Below the pieces are notes generated by a model that was given only the letters and a program-made list of their open reading frames with translations, had not been told where the DNA came from and made no database searches. Positions 59,122-64,000 of a DNA stretch of 64,000 nt are shown here, in pieces. The translations under genes and the position numbers were made by a program. Origin of the DNA: an uncultured Bacilli bacterium (GTDB taxonomy: Bacteria; Bacillota_I; Bacilli_A; RF39; UBA660); assembly GCA_934085675.1 (NCBI GenBank), contig CAKOHH010000002.1, forward strand, positions 89,112 through 153,111, in the 5' to 3' direction. Position 1 is the stretch's first letter. Each line of letters starts with the position of its first letter.

Positions 59122-60273
59122 ATGAAAAAAATAATATGGGGTTTGTGTTTATTTTTTCTTGGAACAACAACGGTTTGGGCCGAAACAGATTTAGCGCCTA
59201 ATGCTAAAAGTGCCTTATTAATGGATTTTGATTCAGGTGAAATATTATATAAAAAAAATGAAAATGAAGCTTTAGCACCGGCCTCCATGACTAAAATTAT
59301 GAGCATGCTTTTACTTATGGAAGAAATTGATGCGGGAAGGCTCTCTTTTTCAGATGATGTCACTATAAGTGAAAACGCCAGTAAAATGGGAGGAAGTCAA
59401 ATTTTCTTACAAACAGGCGAGGTTTATAAAGTAGAACAACTTTTAAAAGGTATTGCGATAGCTTCTGGTAATGATGCTGTTATCGCAATAGCTGAAAAAA
59501 TATCAGGAAGCGTTGAATCATTTGTAGAGAAGATGAATGCTCGAGCTAAAGAGTTAGGACTTACCTCTACAGTATTCAAAAATCCTCACGGTTTAGATGC
59601 AGATGGTCATACTTCAAGTGCTTATGATATGGCTATTATGGCAAGAGAACTTATTAAACATCCAAAAATTCTAGAGTTTACTAGTATTTATGAGGATTAC
59701 CTTAAGAAAAATGACGGTACCAGTACATGGCTTGTTAATACAAATAAACTTGTTCGTTTTTATAATGGCGTAGACGGTTTAAAAACAGGTTTTACCCAGA
59801 CAGCAGGTTATTGTCTTACGGCTACTGCTAAAAAAAATAATCTTCGCTTAATTGCAGTGGTTATGGGGGAAGAGACCTCAGATAAAAGAAGTAGTGATAT
59901 TGCTAATATGTTAAATTACGGTTTTAATAACTATAAAAATGTTGTTTTATATTCTAAAGAAAACGCTTTAGGAACTAAAAGAGTAGAAAATGGTGAAGAA
60001 GAAACAATACCAATTACTTTGAAAGAAGATTACATGAAACTTTTAAAGAATAGTGATGATACGCCTAATTATTCCTATAATGTTACGGTTGATACTTTAA
60101 AGGCTCCTTTAAAAAAAGGGGAAATCTACGGTAAAGCTCAAGTTATAGAAAATGGTAAAATTGTTGATACTTTGGATGTTACAGTTTCTAAAGATATTTC
60201 TAAAATTTCTTATTTTAAACTTTTATTACGAAATATAAAAAACATTAGTGTTGGAAAAATATTAATTAAATAA
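59122..60273 (+). CDS. Serine D-Ala-D-Ala carboxypeptidase (DacA/DacF-like PBP)
   Basis: 383 residues with a signal peptide ending near TTTVWA. The penicillin-binding domain has S55-M-T-K58, SGN in AIASGNDAV and KTG in LKTGFTQ; a C-terminal beta domain and an amphipathic anchor helix (YFKLLLRNIKNISVGKIL) follow. It removes terminal D-Ala from peptidoglycan; in sporulating cells the DacF form acts in the cortex. AAGAGGTG precedes the ATG. The last 100 bp are repeated exactly at 62994-63093. Confidence 0.93.
   Translation: MKKIIWGLCLFFLGTTTVWAETDLAPNAKSALLMDFDSGEILYKKNENEALAPASMTKIMSMLLLMEEIDAGRLSFSDDVTISENASKMGGSQIFLQTGEVYKVEQLLKGIAIASGNDAVIAIAEKISGSVESFVEKMNARAKELGLTSTVFKNPHGLDADGHTSSAYDMAIMARELIKHPKILEFTSIYEDYLKKNDGTSTWLVNTNKLVRFYNGVDGLKTGFTQTAGYCLTATAKKNNLRLIAVVMGEETSDKRSSDIANMLNYGFNNYKNVVLYSKENALGTKRVENGEEETIPITLKEDYMKLLKNSDDTPNYSYNVTVDTLKAPLKKGEIYGKAQVIENGKIVDTLDVTVSKDISKISYFKLLLRNIKNISVGKILIK
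60174..60273 (+). repeat. 100-bp direct repeat, left copy (dac 3' end)
   Basis: Bases 60174-60273 are identical to 62994-63093, including the stop codon; the flanks differ on both sides. Confidence 0.95.
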
Positions 60274-60280
60274 TTTAAAT

Positions 60281-60436
60281 TATGATGATAATTTAGTTAT
60301 ATGAAGTTTATATGGTATTAAAATTAAAGGAATAACTCAAAAGAAATTAGCAAAGATACTTAATTGTACTCAAAGTTGCATTGCTAAAAAACATAATAAA
60401 ATATTAAATCTAATTAAAGAGATTCTGAAATACTAA
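60281..60436 (+). pseudogene. Fragment resembling sigma-factor region 4
   Basis: Directly after the left repeat an open stretch reads YDDNLVI, an in-frame TGA, then SLYGIKIKGITQKKLAKIL and NCTQSCIAKKHNKIL to a stop at 60436. The helix-turn-helix pattern resembles region 4.2 of sporulation-type sigma factors (TQ..IA..L..S.S...). There is no start codon. A hairpin with a T run follows at 60420-60453. Confidence 0.45.
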
Positions 60437-60460
60437 AATCAGATTCTTTTTTTGTTATTA

Positions 60461-60496
60461 AAAATAACCGGCAAAATAACCGGCAAAATAACCGGC
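60461..60496 (+). repeat. Three tandem 12-bp repeats
   Basis: AAAATAACCGGC occurs three times in a row. Read in frame it encodes ITGK repeats, the type of linker that joins the ATPase and HTH parts in AlbA/Schlafen-like regulators, so it may be the remains of such a gene. Confidence 0.7.
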
Positions 60497-60558
60497 AAAA
60501 TACTAGTTAAATTGAAAATTATATGATAAAATGTATTTAGAATATTTGGAGGTGTAAT

Positions 60559-61896
60559 ATGATTGAGACAATAGAAAATTCAAGAGTTGAATTTAAAGTG
60601 AAATTAGTTGATGACTTAGAGGAAACTATTATTGGATTTTTAAATAGTAAAGATGGTGGCATCATTTATTTAGGAGTAAACGATAATGGTGAAGTTGTTG
60701 GATTAAATGGTAATTTAGATTTGTTGCAAAGAAAAATTAAAGATAGAATTATATCTAATATTGAACCATCGACTTTGGGATTATTTGATATAGAAATATT
60801 AAGGGACAATAATAAAAATTATTTAAAACTTACTATAGCTAGAGGATTAGAAAAACCATATCATTTAAAAGGTATGGGAATGACACCAGATAGTTGTTTT
60901 ATAAGAGTTGGCAGTTCTAACGAAAGAATGAATGATCATTTAATAAGTAAAATGTTTAGAGAAAGAACAAGGAACTCTATTAAAAATATTATTTCTCCTA
61001 GTCAAGAACTGACATTTACCGATTTAAAAATTTATTATAAAGAAAAAGGTTTTGATATAGGTGATAACTTTGAAAAGCAATTAGGTTTTTTCACACAAGA
61101 TAATAAATATAATTATTTAGCGTATCTTCTAGCAGATGAAAACACAGTGTCTATTAAAGTTGCAAAATATGCTGGTAATGATGTTGATGAATTAATGGAA
61201 AATTACGAATATGGTCATTGTTCATTAATAAAAGCAACTAACAGAGTATTAGAAAAATTTAAAGTTGAAAATAAAATATATGCAAAAATCACATATCCTG
61301 AAAGAAAAGAAATTCCAATGTATGATTATAATGCTGTAAGAGAGGTTATTATAAATGCATTGGTTCATAATGATTGGGCTAGTGAATATCCACCTAAATT
61401 TGAGTTTTTTAATGATAGATTAGAAGTATCTTCATTTGGTGGGATTCAAAGTGAATTTACGGAAGAAGAATTTCTAGAGGGATATTCAGCTCCTAAAAAT
61501 CCTGAATTAATGCGTGTATTTAGAGATTTGGAATTAGTTGAACATTTAGGAACTGGTATTAGAAAAATATTAAAAAAATATGATAAGAGTATATTTCACT
61601 TTTTTCCACACTTTATAAGAGTCAGTATTAAGTACAATGAAAATAATTTTGAATATGAAAATAATAAAATTATAAATAAAATAGAAGGGATAACAAAAAC
61701 ACAAGAAGGCATTATTCAATTACTATTAGAAAAACCATCACTTACACAAGTAGAATTAGCAAATATACTTGGTGTAGGTGAAAGGAAAATAAGATATAAT
61801 ATGAAAGAATTGATTGATAAAAATTATATTAAAAGAATTGGTTCCAGTAAAACAGGGGAGTGGAAGGTAATTATTAAAGGAAGTGAAAAATTATGA
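60559..61896 (+). CDS. AlbA_2/Schlafen-type ATP-binding regulator
   Basis: 445 residues. The N-terminal AlbA_2 domain has SRVEFKVKLVDDLEETIIGF, GGIIYLGVNDNGEVVG and the IEP segment. The middle is a GHKL-type ATPase remnant (NAVREVIINALVHNDW, GTGIRKILKKY) and the C-terminus a winged helix (LTQVELANILGVGERKIRYNM). Such proteins occur widely in accessory regions of gut Bacillota and are usually called transcriptional regulators; some are phage-defence effectors. GGAGGTGT precedes the ATG. Overlaps the next gene (ATGA). Confidence 0.85.
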   Translation: MIETIENSRVEFKVKLVDDLEETIIGFLNSKDGGIIYLGVNDNGEVVGLNGNLDLLQRKIKDRIISNIEPSTLGLFDIEILRDNNKNYLKLTIARGLEKPYHLKGMGMTPDSCFIRVGSSNERMNDHLISKMFRERTRNSIKNIISPSQELTFTDLKIYYKEKGFDIGDNFEKQLGFFTQDNKYNYLAYLLADENTVSIKVAKYAGNDVDELMENYEYGHCSLIKATNRVLEKFKVENKIYAKITYPERKEIPMYDYNAVREVIINALVHNDWASEYPPKFEFFNDRLEVSSFGGIQSEFTEEEFLEGYSAPKNPELMRVFRDLELVEHLGTGIRKILKKYDKSIFHFFPHFIRVSIKYNENNFEYENNKIINKIEGITKTQEGIIQLLLEKPSLTQVELANILGVGERKIRYNMKELIDKNYIKRIGSSKTGEWKVIIKGSEKL

Positions 61897-62861
61897 AAAA
61901 AAAGTTAATTATATTTTCAGGGTTGGTGATTATATTATTTGGATTCAATTATAATGTTTATGCAACAGGAGGAGGTTTGCGTAAAAATACCATAAAGACC
62001 TGTCCAAATGGAATTACCTATGGATTACATAGTGATGGTAGCGGAGGGACACATTGGCATGTAGCTATTACAAATGGCAAAAATTATTATGCAAGCGGCG
62101 ATGCGATTTTAGATGACCCATGTCCATCATCCACTAAAAATGAGGGAACAGTGGGTTCAACAAATAAATCTAATGATAATTCAAATATCATTTCAAATGA
62201 AAATGAAAATAAAAGTCAAAAAAATAATGACACATCTATTTCATCTATAAAAGTTGATGATGAAGAAGTAGAAATTATTTCAAGTGAAATGAGCATAGAA
62301 GTTAACAAAAAAAGCGTAGAGATTACCGTAGTAACTACTGATAAAAATGCAACTTCAAAAATAGAAGGCAATCAAAACGATTTATCTACAGAAAATATTA
62401 ATATTTTTAATATAATTGTTACCGCTGAAGATGGAACACAAAAGACATATAGATTAAATATAAAACGCTCAAAAGTAAAAAGTAATGTTAAAATAAAAAA
62501 ATTTATATTTGGTGCTGGTGAATTGAAATTCGATGAAAGCAATACAAGTCTAGCTACTATTTTAAAATCAGAACATAAATTTGACTATAGTTATGAATTA
62601 AGTGATAATACAGCAAGTCTGAAAGTATACAATGATAAAAATGAATTAATAGAATCATTTGATAATGTAAATGTTGGAGATAAATATACATTAGTAATTA
62701 CAGATGCAAACGGAAATGAAAATTTATATTATATAAATGTTGTTTCAGCATCAATTGTGACTACTATAGTATGTTTTTTTACAATTATTTTAATTGTTTT
62801 GGTACCTATTATTTTAATAGTATTAGTTATAAAGAAAAAGTTTAAAAGAGTAAACAAATGA
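61893..62861 (+). CDS. Secreted/membrane protein with YHYH-like and cadherin-like domains
   Basis: 322 residues. Signal peptide (start KKKLIIFSGLVIILFGF, cut near VYA). Residues 25-80 form a small Cys/His domain (TCPNGITYGLHSDGSGGTHWH). Two cadherin-like beta-sandwich units follow (EVEIISSEMSIEVNKKSVEI...GTQKTYRLNIKR and a degenerate second copy). A C-terminal helix (FFTIILIVLVPIILIVLVI) and basic tail anchor it. Coupled to the AlbA gene by ATGA overlap. Surface-bound; partner unknown. Confidence 0.75.
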   Translation: MKKKLIIFSGLVIILFGFNYNVYATGGGLRKNTIKTCPNGITYGLHSDGSGGTHWHVAITNGKNYYASGDAILDDPCPSSTKNEGTVGSTNKSNDNSNIISNENENKSQKNNDTSISSIKVDDEEVEIISSEMSIEVNKKSVEITVVTTDKNATSKIEGNQNDLSTENINIFNIIVTAEDGTQKTYRLNIKRSKVKSNVKIKKFIFGAGELKFDESNTSLATILKSEHKFDYSYELSDNTASLKVYNDKNELIESFDNVNVGDKYTLVITDANGNENLYYINVVSASIVTTIVCFFTIILIVLVPIILIVLVIKKKFKRVNK

Positions 62862-63058
62862 AAATAGGTGTAAGACATCTTAGTATTAAAAAATCAATAG
62901 GTTCAAGAACCATTGGAAAATTTAAAAGAAGTATTAAGAAAAGTATAAATCCGTTATATGAAAAAAAAGGCATAGGATTTATTACAAATCCAAGGATGTT
63001 ACAGTTTCTAAAGATATTTCTAAAATTTCTTATTTTAAACTTTTATTACGAAATATAA
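62858..63058 (+). pseudogene. Small basic protein truncated at the right repeat junction
   Basis: The frame overlaps the previous gene (ATGA) and begins MKIGVRHLSIKKSIGSRTIG, followed by KKSINPLYEKKGIGFITNP, a pattern I know from small basic proteins of accessory DNA in Bacillota. At base 62994 the frame enters the 100-bp dac repeat, so its last 20 residues (MLQFLKIF...) are encoded out of frame by dac DNA. The gene has lost its natural 3' end. Confidence 0.6.
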
Positions 63059-63093
63059 AAAACATTAGTGTTGGAAAAATATTAATTAAATAA
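62994..63093 (+). repeat. 100-bp direct repeat, right copy (dac 3' end)
   Basis: Identical to 60174-60273. A terminator follows at once, suggesting this is the original 3' end of the dac gene. Confidence 0.95.
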
Positions 63094-63096
63094 ATT

Positions 63097-63126
63097 AAAA
63101 GCGGATAATATAATTTTTATCTGTTT
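63097..63126 (+). terminator. Terminator downstream of the right dac repeat
   Basis: CGGATAA pairs with TTATCTG (one wobble), with A and T runs. Probably the native dac terminator. Confidence 0.65.
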
Positions 63127-63240
63127 TTAATTACTTAATAATTTAACACTTTTTCTGTCAAAAAATGTCAATATATTAATATTTATGTTCTTAATAGAAT
63201 GTCAGTTTTATATAATAAATAGTTATGAAGGAGGAATTTT

Positions 63241-63792
63241 ATGCAATTAGGAAAAAAATATATTGTTCAATTATGTGAGGTAAGCGAAGACGCTTTAAAT
63301 AAAACAAAAGAAGAGAAAGGCGAAATGTTTAACACCAGTAATGGAATATTTCGAAATGATGGCATTTTTTTAAATCATGAGAGCATTCTGGTAAGCACAA
63401 CAATAGTAGAGGGATTGGTAAGGGAGTGCATAACTGGAAAAAAAATACCTACAGTTACTTTAGAAATTTCTGAAAATTTAGATAAAGGAGTTCCAGATTT
63501 TATGGCACCTTATGGATGTTATGAAAACATCAATTTTAAATCAAGATTGTTTGCTTTTCAGATTATTTATGATAAAGTGAAAACAATACCTGAAAACAAT
63601 CCTTATAATCGTGTTTCAGTAAGTAATGATAAAAAAATCATCGCGGATTTTGTTCACAGTAAGAATATGACATTATCCGAATATCGCGATTATTTAAATA
63701 ATCGTTTGGCTTTATTAGATGAAAAAGAAACAATATCTCTTGGGCAATCTTTAAAGAAATTTATGCATTTGTATCATAAAAAAAAGAACTGA
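63241..63792 (+). CDS. Uncharacterised 183-residue protein
   Basis: GAAGGAGG gives a strong start. Soluble, no signal peptide. The N-terminus (GKKYIVQLCEVSEDALNKTK) and the C-terminal helical part (NMTLSEYRDYLNNRLALLDE) do not point me to a family. A single-gene unit with promoter TATAAT near 63213 and a strong terminator. Function unknown. Confidence 0.7.
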   Translation: MQLGKKYIVQLCEVSEDALNKTKEEKGEMFNTSNGIFRNDGIFLNHESILVSTTIVEGLVRECITGKKIPTVTLEISENLDKGVPDFMAPYGCYENINFKSRLFAFQIIYDKVKTIPENNPYNRVSVSNDKKIIADFVHSKNMTLSEYRDYLNNRLALLDEKETISLGQSLKKFMHLYHKKKN

Positions 63793-63823
63793 ATGAAATA
63801 AAATAATTTCATTCATTTTTTTT
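63785..63823 (+). terminator. Terminator after the 63.2-kb gene
   Basis: GAATGAAAT pairs with ATTTCATTC, then a T run. Confidence 0.85.
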
Positions 63824-63895
63824 GACAAATTAATTTTTAGAAGATAGTTTATCGTAGTTATGTGACATTAAATATTAGAAGTCATTAATATAAAA

Positions 63896-63990
63896 AAATA
63901 TCCACCAGTTAAGCTGGTGGATATTTCAGGTTGTTGACAAAGTAATTTTTTGTTAACAAACTTTATTTTTGATAAACAAAGTGATATAAT
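63896..63990 (+). promoter_or_regulatory. Hairpin, palindromes and promoter of a gene beyond the window
   Basis: A perfect 13-bp hairpin (AAATATCCACCAG with CTGGTGGATATTT) lies at 63896-63926 without a T run. TTGTTAACAA at 63950-63959 is a perfect palindrome, and TATAAT lies at 63985-63990. This looks like a regulated promoter whose gene starts after the window end. Confidence 0.4.
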
Positions 63991-64000
63991 GAATTTGCGA

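Noticed and set aside
60461..60496. Short tandem repeat as a CRISPR remnant
   Set aside because: The 12-bp units are contiguous without spacers.
60174..63093. Classical integrase-driven genomic island
   Set aside because: No integrase or recombinase is inside, and both ends cut genes, so a simple att-site explanation is not supported.
1..64000. Mycoplasma-type genetic code (TGA as tryptophan)
   Set aside because: Tryptophan is encoded by TGG throughout, and TGA ends genes such as the sirA-like gene and the small XRE gene; spore genes also argue against it.

Overview
This window is chromosomal DNA of a very AT-rich (about 30% GC by eye), endospore-forming, Bacilli-like member of the Bacillota. 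The evidence is the gene content: CotE, GerE, SpoVAC/AD/AE, a GPR-type spore protease, a SpoIIIAH-like protein, a GerM-domain protein, a probable SirA, LexA, RNase HIII, T-box leaders, and Shine-Dalgarno sites of the AAAGGAGG/GGTGAT type. TGA is used as a stop (for example the sirA-like gene ends in TGA), so this is not a mycoplasma with a recoded TGA. The mixture of Bacilli sporulation genes with divergent housekeeping proteins suggests an uncultured gut lineage near the Erysipelotrichia/RF39 part of the tree; that placement is inference.

Layout. 1-3.3 kb: end of thrS, an unknown gene, then a serine-type T-box leader in front of a small HD (Rel-type hydrolase) protein translationally coupled to serS. 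3.3-12.9 kb: an XRE regulator divergent from a large module of SPFH, zinc-ribbon, WG-repeat and vWA membrane proteins. 13-21.2 kb: divergent transketolase, SirA-like gene behind a Spo0A box, tmcAL, DUF177-rpmF with two tRNAs, mscL, phosphoketolase, lexA. 21.2-25.9 kb: a helicase island flanked by inverted degenerate ISAs1-type transposase copies. 25.9-31 kb: spoVAC-AD-AE behind a sigma-G-like promoter, holA, rnhC, cvpA, thioredoxin. 31-37.5 kb: rpsB-tsf, two membrane thioredoxin-fold proteins where pyrH usually lies, frr, rpsU-yqeY, gpr, cotE, rpsP-khpA. 38-48 kb: polA, a C26 peptidase, mutM, T-box-tyrS, then a racemase/ATP-grasp/AsnB operon that looks like a D-amino-acid cell-wall branch pathway. 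48.3-50.2 kb: five-tRNA cluster, a small XRE gene behind a Spo0A box, rplS, tRNA-Arg. 50.2-54.7 kb: oligopeptidase and a minus-strand sporulation block (GerM, GerE, SpoIIIAH). 54.7-57.6 kb: a bacteriocin locus with a C39 ABC exporter, a small accessory protein and two unlisted double-glycine peptides that both carry GxxxG motifs. 57.5-64 kb: VanY-type carboxypeptidase, a dacA/dacF-like PBP, and a 2.8-kb island bounded by exact 100-bp direct repeats of the dac 3' end.

Themes. Sporulation control recurs: two promoters have a Spo0A box exactly 21 bp upstream of the -10, two have sigma-F/G-like elements, one is sigma-E-like, and the bacteriocin operon has a sigma-H-like promoter. The most novel items are a ribosomal protein L32 that carries an L27-type Prp cleavage leader, the two-peptide bacteriocin locus, the alarmone-hydrolase-like gene under serine T-box control, and the dac 3'-end duplication island.
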